NCBI GenBank assembly: GCA_947625765.1
Contig: CANQPP010000001.1
Coordinates: 71,763 to 135,762 of the forward strand
Length of the DNA stretch: 64,000 nucleotides
Direction: 5' to 3'
Source of the DNA: an uncultured Clostridia bacterium
GTDB lineage: Bacteria; Bacillota; Clostridia; Christensenellales; UBA1750
Shown: one piece after another, positions 1-9,406 of the stretch
Position numbering within the stretch: position 1 is the first letter of the stretch
Layout: each line of letters begins with the position of its first letter
The notes under the pieces: model-generated
Told to the model about the DNA's origin: nothing
Seen by the model: the letters and a program-made list of their open reading frames with translations, nothing else
Databases searched by the model: none
Position numbers and translations under genes: made by a program

Positions 1-488
1 TCTTCCAGAGCAATCTTCTCCGCCGCCTTCTCTGCCTTCTCGGATGTCCAGCCCTTTGCAATCAAATCTGTCTTGGCCGTGTACTTGAGAACTCTGTATA
101 GCATGGAGTGCTGTTGTCTCAAGAAACCAATGATGTTGTTGTAAATCGTCTCGACTTCGGGATGGGCCTTAACGCTAGGCGGGACGATGAACTCTGCGCC
201 CTGCATGTCCACATACCTTTGAGACTGGACACTGTAACTGGCGATCCTATGCCGGGTAAGCTGTGCCAGAAGCGACCTGCTCACTCCTTCCAGAGCGAAC
301 GTGAACGTAACGTGCTCCAGAGGACTTTCATGGCCCATGTCGGCCAGTCGCTTTAGAAAAGCATCAATCTTCTGCTCCGTCAAGCCGTTCATCAAAGTCT
401 CCACCTCTGACTTGGTGTAACAGAGCTTTGCAGATGCCGCCACCAGCTTCTCCGGGTCTGGTGTATGGGTAATTAAGGTTACTCTCAT
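1..488 (-). CDS. thyX: Flavin-dependent thymidylate synthase ThyX (3' end cut by window edge)
   Basis: Reading leftwards from an ATG at 488, the frame is open to base 1 and gives about 162 residues, so the C-terminus lies outside the window. The translation contains RHRIASYSVQS (about residues 80-90), the ThyX signature RHRX7S, which binds FAD/dUMP, followed by QRYVDMQ. ThyX makes dTMP from dUMP using methylene-THF and FADH2. Its start overlaps the polymerase stop as ATGA, so it is the next gene of the replication operon and probably translationally coupled. It supplies thymidylate for phage DNA synthesis. Identification is secure; only the length is unknown. Confidence 0.93.
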   Translation of the reverse strand, partial: MRVTLITHTPDPEKLVAASAKLCYTKSEVETLMNGLTEQKIDAFLKRLADMGHESPLEHVTFTFALEGVSRSLLAQLTRHRIASYSVQSQRYVDMQGAEFIVPPSVKAHPEVETIYNNIIGFLRQQHSMLYRVLKYTAKTDLIAKGWTSEKAEKAAEKIALE

Positions 489-3400
489 GAGACCTCCTCA
501 TAGTAGTTGTAAGCGTGTAAGTACCAATAATCCTTGCGTTTCGTGAAGCTCTGCGGCGGGCACTTGATGATGTCACCAACCTTCAACGGCATTGTCCGAA
601 ACAGCGACGCCCGAACGGTCAGGGGCGCGGTAATGCCTGTTCCGACGGATACTGCAACCACCTTGTAACCCCACACATCGGATGAGTTCTTACTGCGAAG
701 CGGATATACTTCCTTGACGTATAGCGTGAGCCTATCCTTCTTCTCCCCCGTCGCCATCGTGATATAGCCAAGGATTTCTATCTGCTTGTTAATCATGTAG
801 CTTAACGGAACTTCCGGCAGGTGCATATCCTTGATGCAGTCCTCGCAGGCATGGAGAACTCGCTTCATGTGCTCTTTGAATAAGCGTTCTTTTTCTGCGA
901 CTTTTTCTACGATTTGTGCTTGTAGCTCCAGCACTCTGGCCTCGGCATTTTCGCCAGAATTTTCATCAGAAAGATACTCTAATAATGTATCTTTTGTGCT
1001 CGTTCTATCGGGTTGCAGCTTGCGCAGCTCGGAGCGCAACTTGCGAATCTCCCTCTCTATCTTGTCGATGCCGTAATGCGATAGCCGCCAGTTCTTTGTA
1101 GGAATGCTTTTCTGCACGGATTCCTGGTCAGTGTACGCGAACAGAACGTCTCTGTATGGCTTCCCTGCCGCCTTCTCCGGGTCGATAATCTTGGCAGTCC
1201 CTTGATGCAGGAAATCGAACATATCCATAATCTGGTTCAGCGTGGTAGTCACGCCGTACTCATCGAAGTAGCCGATGTTAATGAGCGGCTCAATCTTGCT
1301 CTTCTTAATGGAACGCTCATCAAGGTACTGGAGAATGTCCACGAAGTAAGAGAAATGCTCTTGGTAGCAGTCGTACAGTATCTCGCCTAGCTGGCTTCCG
1401 TAGCCCTTTATGGTAGAGATGGACGTAGAGATGGCCTTATGCGCAGGATCACCAACTATCCCGCGCCCGTCATATTTGAACTTTAGCGGCAAAAATGAAA
1501 TATGGAAGTAGGATTCTGCTTCTTGTTTCACTCTCGTGATTTTCTCTTTGTTGCCCTTCTCGTCCAAAATCCGCAGGTAGCACTCATAGAACTCCGTGGG
1601 GTACATTGTCTTGAGATACGCCACATACAAGCTATCAATTGAGACGCAGTAGCTGTGAGAAGCATTGAAAGAGTACGCGGAGCTATCTTCCAGAATCTGC
1701 CATATCTGCTTTGTAGTCTCCTTTGCTACGTCCTCGTGCATATGCTCTTCGTTCTGCAACTTACTGCGCATCCCGTAAGAGAACTGCTCCTTATACTTGA
1801 GAACTTTGGCTACCCGCTTCTTGGCGATATTCTTGATGATTTCGTAGCACTCGGCCATAGGGATTCCCGCGTAGTGAAGCACGGCCATGGACATCTCTTG
1901 GTAGAGGATAAAGCTGCGGGGCATTTCCTTCGTTTGTATTAGGTCGTCCAGACTCTTAATGCCGTATGAGAACGGCTCTCTTGACTCGAACACCTTGTAC
2001 ATGCTCTTGAAGCCAGGGCGAATAGCAGCGATGAAGGCGCATAGCTCGGAAATATTGGTCGGGGAAAATGTTCTTACCCTGCTGGATGTCCCAGGCTGTT
2101 CCACCTGGTTCACGCCCAAAGTGCATCCCGTAGAGTAAATCTTCCATACATTCGACCGTGGGCCACACATCTGTAAGAGTTCGTTTGCGCTATGAGGCTT
2201 GATGCCAACTCTCTCATAGACGCGGTAAATTAAGTCCACGACGGAAACCTTTAACCAGTCCATCTTGAGGAACTTGTACTCTTCTGCCCACTTGCCATCC
2301 ATCACGCAGCATATCTCATCCTTGACCTTGATGATGCCGATCTCTTTTCGGATGTCGCCTTGGTAGAGCAGCGTCGCGCAGGCGTGTGGTGTAACATGAC
2401 TGATAATACCTCGATAGCTTTCACTCTGTGCGTAAATATCGTGGTACTCTTTGGCGATGTAGTCAAGGATGTCGATTTCTTCGTCCTCTTCCGCGTGTTT
2501 CAAAGCCGTCTCGTATTTATCAATCTGGTCGGAAACCGCGTTGGCTATGGAGAAATCAACGTTCTGAGACTTCGCATACATCTTCCATGCCGCCTTGGGC
2601 TTTAGCGTCCCATAGGCAATCATGGGGTATGAGTGTTCTTCGCCTAAGACTTCCTTCTGCGCTTGCAGGAATGGAGCGCGAACCGCTACGTTGAAATCAA
2701 TATCCGCAAGAGTCTTAGCTTCCAAAATTCGCGTCGGCGACATGAACCTTTCAGGGTACATGTGGACTTTTGCCGCGATCCTGTCTACGGAGGTGAACCC
2801 CAGCAGCTTGTTGGTGTAGAAGGAAACAGCACTACCACGGCCAGAGAGTGTGAGCTTGCCGCCGTTCTTGATTCCTTGCTCGACGACCGCGTGTCCGATA
2901 AGGAAGTAGTCCGCGTGCTTCGTGACGTGAACGATGTCCGTCTCCCGGCGAATCTCCTCCTCGTACATGGGCCAATCTTCTTCGGGAACTTCGCTCTTGG
3001 TCTTGTTCCAAGATTCCCATATCAGATCATCATACTTCTTATCCCGCTCCTCTTGAGTAAGATTGGCGTACAGCGTGGGCATCTTGATGTCTTTCGTGAA
3101 GCATGGATTGTCGTACTCCTCCACTTCCAGAAAGACGTTGGTGTTCTCTATCGCCTCCATGATCTCTTTATGGGGTAGAACGCACTGTTGAGCGAACCTG
3201 TGGTATGCTTCGTCCCCGTCCGGGTAATCCATGTACCACCCTTCTTCATCCGGGTAGTTCATGCCCTTAGATGTCAGATAGTCGCTTCTCTCTTGAGCAT
3301 CTTCCGGGTAGATGTAATGGCTATCGCACCCCATGATGATGCGCATACCGTACTTTTTCTTCATGGCAAGTATGTGCTTGTTCAATTCTGCCTGCGCGAC

Positions 3401-3994
3401 GGTATTGTGGTATTGGACTTCCAGAAAGAAGTTGTTCCCAAAGTGCTGGTGCAATCGGACGAAAATCTCTTCCGCGTCCTCATATTTCCACCCGGCGATG
3501 CAAGCGGTCGTAATGATTACATCGTCCGCCGGGAGTGACAGTATAAGCTCGGGGTCGAGCCGTGCCTGCCTGTAGAAACCTGTCAGGTTGGCTTCTGCCA
3601 GAACGTCATTGATGGCCTGTCTGCCGTTCTCATTTCTGGCGAAAATGCACATGTGACAGTTCGTTCCATCTTGCTCATGGCGGTCATGAACCCAGTAAGC
3701 CTCGACCCCGAAAACAAACTTGAGCGATGGTTCGTAGTTTTGGCAGGCGTGGTCGCACATGCTGCACTTCTTGCAGGCTTCGTTATCCTCGCTATAATTC
3801 TTGCAGACATGCGCCAACTCATAACCTTCTACGTACCTGCCCTGCCATCCGTGCTCCATGGTACTAATAATGCCGTGGCCCAGTTCAATGGCCCTTTTCG
3901 CATAAGCAGCATTACTGGTTACGCTATCAGAAACTCGGATGTTGGTATAGTAAGAGTGCCTATGATAATTTTGAAAAATGATTGGCAGTCTTAT
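485..3994 (-). CDS. dnaE: DNA polymerase III alpha subunit, DnaE type with PHP domain; probable AUA start
   Basis: Replicative family C polymerase. Motifs: SGRGSAVSFYTNKLLG near residue 383; ADIDFN near 430 (the two catalytic Asp of PDxDxD); KMDWLKV near 577 (third Asp); C-terminal OB-fold-like region. The first ATG is at 3859, but the 45 codons upstream are open and encode the start of the PHP domain, including NYHRHSYYTN and ELGHGIISTMEHG. No ATG, GTG or TTG lies in that stretch. An ATA at 3994 gives MRLPIIFQNYHRHS; it overlaps the primase TAA as ATAA and sits about 5 nt after AAAGG. CTG at 3988 is a second candidate. Full length is about 1169 aa. SPbeta also encodes a DnaE-like polymerase (YorL). 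Confidence 0.92.
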   Translation of the reverse strand: MRLPIIFQNYHRHSYYTNIRVSDSVTSNAAYAKRAIELGHGIISTMEHGWQGRYVEGYELAHVCKNYSEDNEACKKCSMCDHACQNYEPSLKFVFGVEAYWVHDRHEQDGTNCHMCIFARNENGRQAINDVLAEANLTGFYRQARLDPELILSLPADDVIITTACIAGWKYEDAEEIFVRLHQHFGNNFFLEVQYHNTVAQAELNKHILAMKKKYGMRIIMGCDSHYIYPEDAQERSDYLTSKGMNYPDEEGWYMDYPDGDEAYHRFAQQCVLPHKEIMEAIENTNVFLEVEEYDNPCFTKDIKMPTLYANLTQEERDKKYDDLIWESWNKTKSEVPEEDWPMYEEEIRRETDIVHVTKHADYFLIGHAVVEQGIKNGGKLTLSGRGSAVSFYTNKLLGFTSVDRIAAKVHMYPERFMSPTRILEAKTLADIDFNVAVRAPFLQAQKEVLGEEHSYPMIAYGTLKPKAAWKMYAKSQNVDFSIANAVSDQIDKYETALKHAEEDEEIDILDYIAKEYHDIYAQSESYRGIISHVTPHACATLLYQGDIRKEIGIIKVKDEICCVMDGKWAEEYKFLKMDWLKVSVVDLIYRVYERVGIKPHSANELLQMCGPRSNVWKIYSTGCTLGVNQVEQPGTSSRVRTFSPTNISELCAFIAAIRPGFKSMYKVFESREPFSYGIKSLDDLIQTKEMPRSFILYQEMSMAVLHYAGIPMAECYEIIKNIAKKRVAKVLKYKEQFSYGMRSKLQNEEHMHEDVAKETTKQIWQILEDSSAYSFNASHSYCVSIDSLYVAYLKTMYPTEFYECYLRILDEKGNKEKITRVKQEAESYFHISFLPLKFKYDGRGIVGDPAHKAISTSISTIKGYGSQLGEILYDCYQEHFSYFVDILQYLDERSIKKSKIEPLINIGYFDEYGVTTTLNQIMDMFDFLHQGTAKIIDPEKAAGKPYRDVLFAYTDQESVQKSIPTKNWRLSHYGIDKIEREIRKLRSELRKLQPDRTSTKDTLLEYLSDENSGENAEARVLELQAQIVEKVAEKERLFKEHMKRVLHACEDCIKDMHLPEVPLSYMINKQIEILGYITMATGEKKDRLTLYVKEVYPLRSKNSSDVWGYKVVAVSVGTGITAPLTVRASLFRTMPLKVGDIIKCPPQSFTKRKDYWYLHAYNYYEEVS

Positions 3995-5853
3995 CCCATC
4001 CTTTCATTGGCTGGATTCCACGGCAATTCATCAGGGATTCTAAAAGCAGGAGCTTCTATTCTATCGCTATAAGTGAACGTGTCCCATTCGTACTGATGTT
4101 CGTACTCATCTTGTGTGGTGTAGAATCTGCGTGTTCCCACATCGTAGTACAGCTTGAGCTTGAAGTTGGCCCGCCCACGCATACGATCTTTGAGCACTGT
4201 GACCATGACGTTCGCGCCGTCAGGATCATCTTCCGGCAAGCGCCTTAGACCAATTGCCCTATGAGCCAGGTTGATGATGTTGGAAGAACCCGCTACATCG
4301 TACATTCCCATGTTGAGCTGCGTGTTCTGTACCTTGCGAGGATGGCACACAAGAATGGTAGCCACGTTATACTTAGCGGAAAAGTGAATAAGGGAGTTGA
4401 TGGCCTCCGTCTGCTTCTGGTTCTCGCTGTCGGAGTTCGCACCAATATCTATCGTCATAAGGTTATCGAGAATCAGGAACTTCACGCCATACTTGCGCAC
4501 CACATCTTCCATGGAGTGCATGAGGTCGTCTATCTTGTTACTGAACTCGTCCTTGTAGATGTAAAGTCTCTCCCGGTAATGGTCGTTAATGGCATCCTTG
4601 GCGGCAGGAGAGACATTGTGGTATACAGCCCCGTATTGGTTGACATACTCGTGCGTGTTATGCGGCCCGGCCAAGATGTGAAGAATCCAGTTCTTCGCCA
4701 TCCAGTCAGGGAACTCACGGCTGAACACCCATGTTTTCACGTTCTGGTCGAGCGCGTTGCAGATGAGCTGGTACAGGAAGGAACTCTTGCCGCTCCCAGG
4801 GTAGCCGGACACAACGGTCAGAGTACCGAAGAAGAGCCGCATAAGCTCTTTGTCCAAAGCCGTGATTCCTGTGTACACCCCTTCAATCTGTTCCAGCTCT
4901 ACATCATCAATATCGGAGAAATCTTCAACCGAAGGAACAGGAGAGTCCTGCGCGTTTGCAATCAGGTTCAGAACAGCCTCTTTGCCTTGGTAGTACAGTA
5001 TCTCGTTAAAGTCCTTTACTACCCGTTCCTTGCCGCGCTGATCTGTGATGATACGGGGGATGTCGATGAACTTGCACCGCCATGCGCCCAAGCGTGGAAT
5101 GACTTCCTTCGTCATTGTTTTGCCCGCTTCATCGTTGTCCGCACCGATAATAATGGAATCGAACTGCTCTAGGAACGCCCAGTTCTCTTCGATCCAGTGA
5201 GTGTTCCCCGCGCCAAACGGGATAGAGACTACATTCGTAAACCCTGCTTCATACACCGCCATGGCATCCATTTCTCCTTCTGTAATAAGGAGAGTTTCTG
5301 TAGGATTTACACGGTGCATATTATAGAGGAGCGGCCTAGTGTCCGCATCCTGTTGACACCAAGCCTTGTGCTCCCCTTTCTCTAACTTACGGGCCGGGCG
5401 GTACTTCACCATCGTCAGAACATCGTTGCAATCGAAGTAGCGGAAAGCGACTGCCCCGTTATCCTCTCGCACACCAAATGCTTCTGCTGTGGCTGCTGAA
5501 ATCTTTCTGGTCTCCAGATACTCCAGCACAAGCTCGTTATCGCTCTCTGGAACATCCTTCGGGTAACGGTACTGATGTAATGTCTTAACTCCCGCTTCTC
5601 CGAACCCGTACTGAATCTTGGCCTTCGCAAACAGCTCTTGGACGGCCTCGATGAACGTCTTGCCCGTGGCGATATAGGCATCCAGAATGTCGTAGTTCTT
5701 ATGGCAAGCGCCGAAACAGTGGTACGAATACGTCTTGGGATTGTAAATGAAAGATGGTGTATCTTCCCGATGGAACGGGCAAAGAGACTTGTGATTCACG
5801 GGGTCGTACTCTTCAAGATGCAGGAGTTCCGCTATAATTTCAGCGTTCTGCAT
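3991..5853 (-). CDS. Primase-helicase (CHC2 zinc finger, Toprim, DnaB-type RecA domain)
   Basis: A bifunctional T7 gp4-like protein of 620 aa. N-terminal zinc binder: C25-P-F-H28 and C46/C50. Toprim primase core: TEGEMDA near residue 194 and GADNDEAGK near 238. Helicase: Walker A SGYPGSGKSS near 351, Walker B FLILDN near 461, then CHPRK and an SSNI..AHRAIGLR region as in DnaB-type RecA folds. It should unwind DNA and prime the lagging strand for the adjacent polymerase. ATG start with a GAGAAG SD. Its stop TAA overlaps the proposed polymerase start. Together these genes give the phage its own replisome core. Confidence 0.93.
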   Translation of the reverse strand: MQNAEIIAELLHLEEYDPVNHKSLCPFHREDTPSFIYNPKTYSYHCFGACHKNYDILDAYIATGKTFIEAVQELFAKAKIQYGFGEAGVKTLHQYRYPKDVPESDNELVLEYLETRKISAATAEAFGVREDNGAVAFRYFDCNDVLTMVKYRPARKLEKGEHKAWCQQDADTRPLLYNMHRVNPTETLLITEGEMDAMAVYEAGFTNVVSIPFGAGNTHWIEENWAFLEQFDSIIIGADNDEAGKTMTKEVIPRLGAWRCKFIDIPRIITDQRGKERVVKDFNEILYYQGKEAVLNLIANAQDSPVPSVEDFSDIDDVELEQIEGVYTGITALDKELMRLFFGTLTVVSGYPGSGKSSFLYQLICNALDQNVKTWVFSREFPDWMAKNWILHILAGPHNTHEYVNQYGAVYHNVSPAAKDAINDHYRERLYIYKDEFSNKIDDLMHSMEDVVRKYGVKFLILDNLMTIDIGANSDSENQKQTEAINSLIHFSAKYNVATILVCHPRKVQNTQLNMGMYDVAGSSNIINLAHRAIGLRRLPEDDPDGANVMVTVLKDRMRGRANFKLKLYYDVGTRRFYTTQDEYEHQYEWDTFTYSDRIEAPAFRIPDELPWNPANERMG

Positions 5854-5876
5854 ATCGAGCTTCTCTTTTGCCTTAT

Positions 5877-6689
5877 CTATCTTTTCCCTGTCGATGAGCG
5901 TTTCGTCGCCACCCCCTCGGAACGGTTACAGTAATTCCTTACTCCACACAAGAACTCGCAGAAGAAGTCAGGATACTTGTACTCTTTAAGGAGCTTGCCC
6001 TTCGCCTTGTACTCCAGGAAGATTTTGTCCTTGTACTCCGCGTCCTTGTAAATCTTCTGAATCGTGGTGATGAACCAGTCGGCAGCGGCATTATAAGCAT
6101 CCTCGTTGAAGATTTCCTCGACTAGCTCCCCAGCACGGAACATGTTGAACTGGAGCTTCGTAGGGAATTTCCCGTACTTCTCCTTGATGTGCCGCGCATA
6201 GAGATAGAGCTGAATCAGGTACTCGTCCTTCTCTGCATCATCCTTGAACTTCGACTTGGACTTGTGGTCGCGGATGATGATGTTGCCCGTATCCTTCTCT
6301 TGCAGGATAAGGTCGATGATCCCGACGAACCGATACCCGCCAATGTCAAGATTGACTTTCTCCTCAACACCCAGTACATCATACCTTTCGGACAACCCAT
6401 CATACTCATCCAGATACTCGACCCCGGACTGGTAATAGCTCTTGTTTAAGTCCTTGTACTTGTTCGGAGGGAATCTACAAGTGATTTCGTCTCTGTAATG
6501 GGTGATATAGTAGTCCGACAACTCGAAGATGCTTAACTCGTTCTTGTAGAGCATCTCAAGAATCTTGTGGATGTAGCTACCCCATTGCCCAAAGGCGTTA
6601 TTCTCCGTGGGTAATTTTTCAATGTACTGGAGAAAGAACGCCTTCGGACAAGTCTCGTAGGATTTCACGCGGCTGTAACTCCATACCAT
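5877..6689 (-). CDS. PD-(D/E)XK nuclease, Cas4/RecB-like
   Basis: 270 aa. N-terminal WSYSRVKSYETCPKAFF resembles the Cas4/AddB start, with the first iron-sulfur Cys at 14. The core shows RFVGIIDLIL followed by IIIRDHKSKSK, the D...(D/E)xK metal site, then a QLYLYAR helix. A C-terminal FFCEFLCGVRNYC cluster supplies the other three Cys of a possible 4Fe-4S cluster. Such proteins act as ssDNA exonucleases in recombination or end processing. It lies between SSB and primase, so it fits replication-linked recombination with Sak3. No Cas1, Cas2 or CRISPR array is present, so a CRISPR role is not supported. Confidence 0.85.
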   Translation of the reverse strand: MVWSYSRVKSYETCPKAFFLQYIEKLPTENNAFGQWGSYIHKILEMLYKNELSIFELSDYYITHYRDEITCRFPPNKYKDLNKSYYQSGVEYLDEYDGLSERYDVLGVEEKVNLDIGGYRFVGIIDLILQEKDTGNIIIRDHKSKSKFKDDAEKDEYLIQLYLYARHIKEKYGKFPTKLQFNMFRAGELVEEIFNEDAYNAAADWFITTIQKIYKDAEYKDKIFLEYKAKGKLLKEYKYPDFFCEFLCGVRNYCNRSEGVATKRSSTGKR

Positions 6690-6731
6690 TTTATCTAGCT
6701 TCTCTTTGTACGTAGGCCGCGTCCTCCTTAC

Positions 6732-7175
6732 TTAACCAAATGGAGTCCAATCGTCGTCCTCATCCTCTTCCACCGCCGCAGGCTTTGGAGTTTCGTGGGC
6801 GGGCTTACTCGTGTTACGAGCAGGACGATTCTGGCTCTGCTGACGCTGCTGTGCGCCGCCGCGACTGCTGTTGCCATCCTCATTTACATCGAAGTCCATC
6901 AGAAGGAAGCGGAAGAATCTCTTGCGCTCTCCTTCTGCTGTCACATACGACTCGTTTGAGAGCTTGTACTTCATGAGCCTGATGTGCGTGCCGTCCTTGA
7001 TATTTTTGATCTTGTTGTGGGCATGGCCGATACAGCGAACGAGCCAGGACGAGTTGATGTAGTTGCCATCCATGTCCTTTTCGCTAGTGCTGATGTTGAT
7101 GTCCGTGTACTTATCCGATGTGCTTATGGTACGCCAGTAAGTAGCCCAGACAGGATCATGTGTGCATAGAATCAC
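6732..7175 (-). CDS. ssb: Single-stranded DNA-binding protein (SSB-like)
   Basis: 147 aa. N-terminal 90 residues are compatible with an OB fold. A Gln/Pro/Asn-rich linker follows, then the acidic tip EDEDDDWTPFG, which mimics the SSB C-terminal peptide (DDDIPF) that recruits partner proteins. It starts with GTG and overlaps the Sak3 stop (GTGA). Likely role: coat ssDNA and recruit the Cas4-like nuclease, Sak3 and the replisome. The OB-fold call is inference; the acidic tail is visible. Confidence 0.75.
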   Translation of the reverse strand: MILCTHDPVWATYWRTISTSDKYTDINISTSEKDMDGNYINSSWLVRCIGHAHNKIKNIKDGTHIRLMKYKLSNESYVTAEGERKRFFRFLLMDFDVNEDGNSSRGGAQQRQQSQNRPARNTSKPAHETPKPAAVEEDEDDDWTPFG

Positions 7176-8002
7176 TTCTTCTTAGCCTCCTCGAACTGGT
7201 TCAAATCGGCCAAGCACTTCTCGCAATCTTCCACGGAAGCAATCAGCTTCGGGTTCTTCTTGCCGCCAGCGTACTTAGCAAACACTTCGCAAACTTCATC
7301 CTTGGTAGCAACACCCTTGCGTACCAGCTCGCTGCCGTAGTCACTAACCTTCTGAATCATCTCCAGAAGAGCCTGCTGTTGGCGCTCGTTCTCCGCTTCT
7401 TCTGCCTCGGCGGCTTCGGGAGCAACAGATTCACCATAGTACACGCTCAAGCCGATGCCGTGCATCGCAAGGTTCTTGACCAGGCAACGCATGATGGCTT
7501 TGTTGATCTCGTACATAGTGGCGGGTTCAACGCTGGCCTCGCCCTTCTTTGTCCTGTACTTGTACATCTCTGCCTTCATGGCCTTGTTCGCTCCATCCAG
7601 AACAGGTAGCCACATGTCATGAGTAAGGCCGTTAATGGTCACGCTGGTAAACACCATATACCCCACGCCGGGGTCATACAGATAAGGCTTGCCATCGAAG
7701 AACTTGACTTCGTAGGTGGAATCAGGATATTTCTTCTTCACCTCGGCCCATGCCCATGCCCAGCTTAGATAATCAAAACCGCTCTTCTGCTCCAGTCGAT
7801 CCGTTACATCCAGAGAATAGAGCATCTGGAAGGTGTCTCCATATTCTTCTTTTGGAGAAAGAAGTGCCGTAACTTCCATGCTAGGAGAATAAGGAAGAGG
7901 AACCGTGACAGTGCCCCCAGTAGTGGTAGTGCCAACGGCAGTATTTCCACCAGGGCGAAGATCAGTCGAAGTGGTGACATTAGGAGCCTTTATAGTTGCT
8001 AT
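7172..8002 (-). CDS. Sak3-type single-strand annealing protein (DUF1071); probable AUA start
   Basis: The conserved core begins near residue 60 with YLSWAWAWAEVKKKYP and continues with DMWLPVLDGANKAM and YEINKAIMRCLVKNLAMHG, the DUF1071/Sak3 signature. These phage proteins anneal complementary ssDNA during recombination and work with SSB. The first standard start is ATG 7879. The 41 codons upstream are open, have a Thr/Gly-rich phage-like composition, and begin with ATA at 8002 placed 7 nt after a perfect GGAGGTG. This ATA overlaps the stop of the HD gene as ATAG. I take 8002 as start (276 aa). The tail (about 190-276) is Glu/Lys-rich. Confidence 0.88.
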   Translation of the reverse strand: MATIKAPNVTTSTDLRPGGNTAVGTTTTGGTVTVPLPYSPSMEVTALLSPKEEYGDTFQMLYSLDVTDRLEQKSGFDYLSWAWAWAEVKKKYPDSTYEVKFFDGKPYLYDPGVGYMVFTSVTINGLTHDMWLPVLDGANKAMKAEMYKYRTKKGEASVEPATMYEINKAIMRCLVKNLAMHGIGLSVYYGESVAPEAAEAEEAENERQQQALLEMIQKVSDYGSELVRKGVATKDEVCEVFAKYAGGKKNPKLIASVEDCEKCLADLNQFEEAKKK

Positions 8003-8574
8003 AGTCTTTCACCTCCGTAGTTGATTTTGTCGAAAACAAATTCTAAGTATTTTCTGCTGGCGAGATAATCCGCCTGGTGGACGAACTTCTCAATCTTCGT
8101 CTTAGGCTTCGGAAGAATCTCCTTCTTCGTCCTGTAATCCGTATTCCACTGACCCATGTGAGAGTTGATGGCATTGATGAGAGTAGTTCTCTGTGTCTCG
8201 TCCCAGTTATTTAAGAAGCCTTGCTCCAAGAGCCAATCCGTCATGAGTTGTGGGTGCAGGGCGCTCACGTACTTCTGGTGGTCGATGCCGTGCTTCAATC
8301 CGTCATGCAGAATAAGCGCGGCGATAATGATGTCTTGCTCAATAGGCGAATAGGTGTGGCTGTACATTTCAAGGCCCAGAAGGTCTTTGGCAATTGCAAC
8401 CGCCGCCTTCGTGTGCCTTAGAAGTCCGCCTTCTCCGAGAGCATAGTCTGGATGGTACTTGCCTGTGGAAGATGCAGGAACAGTGAAGAAGTAATCAGGG
8501 AGGCAGTCCACGATCCACTTGACTGTATTGCGAATCGTCTCATCCTGTATCCAGTTGATTTCATTCTCCAGCAT
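7999..8574 (-). CDS. HD-domain phosphohydrolase
   Basis: About 191 aa from ATG 8574 (SD AAAAGG, 5 nt). The HD signature is LRHTK (first His) and ALILHDGLKHG (metal-binding His-Asp), with later conserved His at SHMGQW and HQADYLASRKY. Members hydrolyse nucleotides, cyclic nucleotides or RNA ends; the substrate cannot be told. It sits between a zinc-finger gene and Sak3. The start is ambiguous: a GTG at 8598 lies inside a strong GGAGGTG, and an in-frame ACG at 8589 is 8 nt after it, so a longer near-cognate start is possible. Confidence 0.8.
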   Translation of the reverse strand: MLENEINWIQDETIRNTVKWIVDCLPDYFFTVPASSTGKYHPDYALGEGGLLRHTKAAVAIAKDLLGLEMYSHTYSPIEQDIIIAALILHDGLKHGIDHQKYVSALHPQLMTDWLLEQGFLNNWDETQRTTLINAINSHMGQWNTDYRTKKEILPKPKTKIEKFVHQADYLASRKYLEFVFDKINYGGERL

Positions 8575-8621
8575 CTTAACCTTTTCCGTTCGTCTCACCT
8601 CCTATCGTAGACGCATTTATC

Positions 8622-8876
8622 TCAGCGGCCAAAGAGGATGTCCCACATCCAATGGGGTTCAAAGGGAGTACCGAACAGCTCCGGGTGTTCCCTGCGGAAA
8701 TCCATAATATCCTTCCTAGCCTTCTCTTCTTTCACGCAAAGCTCTTGATACTCAGCGATAAGAGCCTCGCGCTCATTCTCTTCCTTCTTGCAGGCATCTT
8801 CGTGCTCATAAGCACACTTAGCGTAAGCGTCGGCATTTTCGTGGGTCTTACCACAGAAAGGGCACTTAATGGTCAA
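8622..8876 (-). CDS. Small zinc-finger/coiled-coil protein, function unknown
   Basis: 84 aa starting with TTG 7 nt after AAGGA. CPFC at residues 5-8 with a later C..H arrangement (AKCAYEHEDAC) suggests one zinc-binding finger, followed by a Lys/Glu-rich helix and a hydrophobic end (WMWDILFGR). It overlaps the kinase gene stop by 4 nt, so it belongs to the same operon. Such small zinc fingers in phages are often DNA- or protein-binding adaptors, but nothing specific can be said. Confidence 0.6.
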   Translation of the reverse strand: MTIKCPFCGKTHENADAYAKCAYEHEDACKKEENEREALIAEYQELCVKEEKARKDIMDFRREHPELFGTPFEPHWMWDILFGR

Positions 8877-9406
8877 TGGCTTTTCCTTCTTTCATACTCG
8901 TTGTAAATAGTAGACGCGGCATCTTCTGGAGTAAGTGCGCGAATGTACAGGTCTGCCATGCGCTTTCCAGCATCGAGCGAGGCATCGTAGGCTAAGCGGC
9001 TTTTGATTTCTGCTTCGCTGGAGCCGCGCTCTCTCATTCGCTCTGTAAGCTCGTTTGTTTCCGCGTCGAGAAACACGATAAGCAAAGGTCTGATCGACCC
9101 GTATCGAGCCAGATAATAGGTCGTGCCGGACACGTCCCAAGTAGCAACGTCCGCGCCAAGAATCTGTGCGATGGAAGTTCCGTACAGATGGCCGTCGTAA
9201 GCAGAGATAGCAGCCATATCGCCGTTCCCCACCATGGTATTGAACGTCTGCTCCTTAATGAAGGTGTGCGTGTCCTCATCGGAGAATCGGCGGGGCCGAG
9301 TGGTATAGGTCTTAGCTTCTTTCAGCCCGTACTTCTGCTCCAGCACACGGGCTACCGTAGATTTGCCCGCCCCGCTCTTGCCAATCAAAACAATAAATGG
9401 CTTCAT
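8873..9406 (-). CDS. Guanylate-kinase-like P-loop nucleotide kinase
   Basis: 177 aa. P-loop GKSGAGKST at about 9-17; KTYTTRPRRFSDEDTHTF near 33-50 is the GMP-binding segment of guanylate kinases (TTRxxR then a Glu/Asp). Lid-like RMRERGSSEAEIKSRL follows. Likely converts (d)GMP to (d)GDP to feed phage DNA synthesis, consistent with thyX in the operon; a deoxynucleotide kinase of different specificity remains possible. ATG start with GGAGGAG SD. Confidence 0.82.
   Translation of the reverse strand: MKPFIVLIGKSGAGKSTVARVLEQKYGLKEAKTYTTRPRRFSDEDTHTFIKEQTFNTMVGNGDMAAISAYDGHLYGTSIAQILGADVATWDVSGTTYYLARYGSIRPLLIVFLDAETNELTERMRERGSSEAEIKSRLAYDASLDAGKRMADLYIRALTPEDAASTIYNEYERRKSH

Noticed and set aside
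5877-6689. CRISPR adaptation (Cas4) role
   Set aside because: Motifs fit Cas4-like nucleases, but no Cas1/Cas2, repeats or spacers exist in the window; recombination role preferred.
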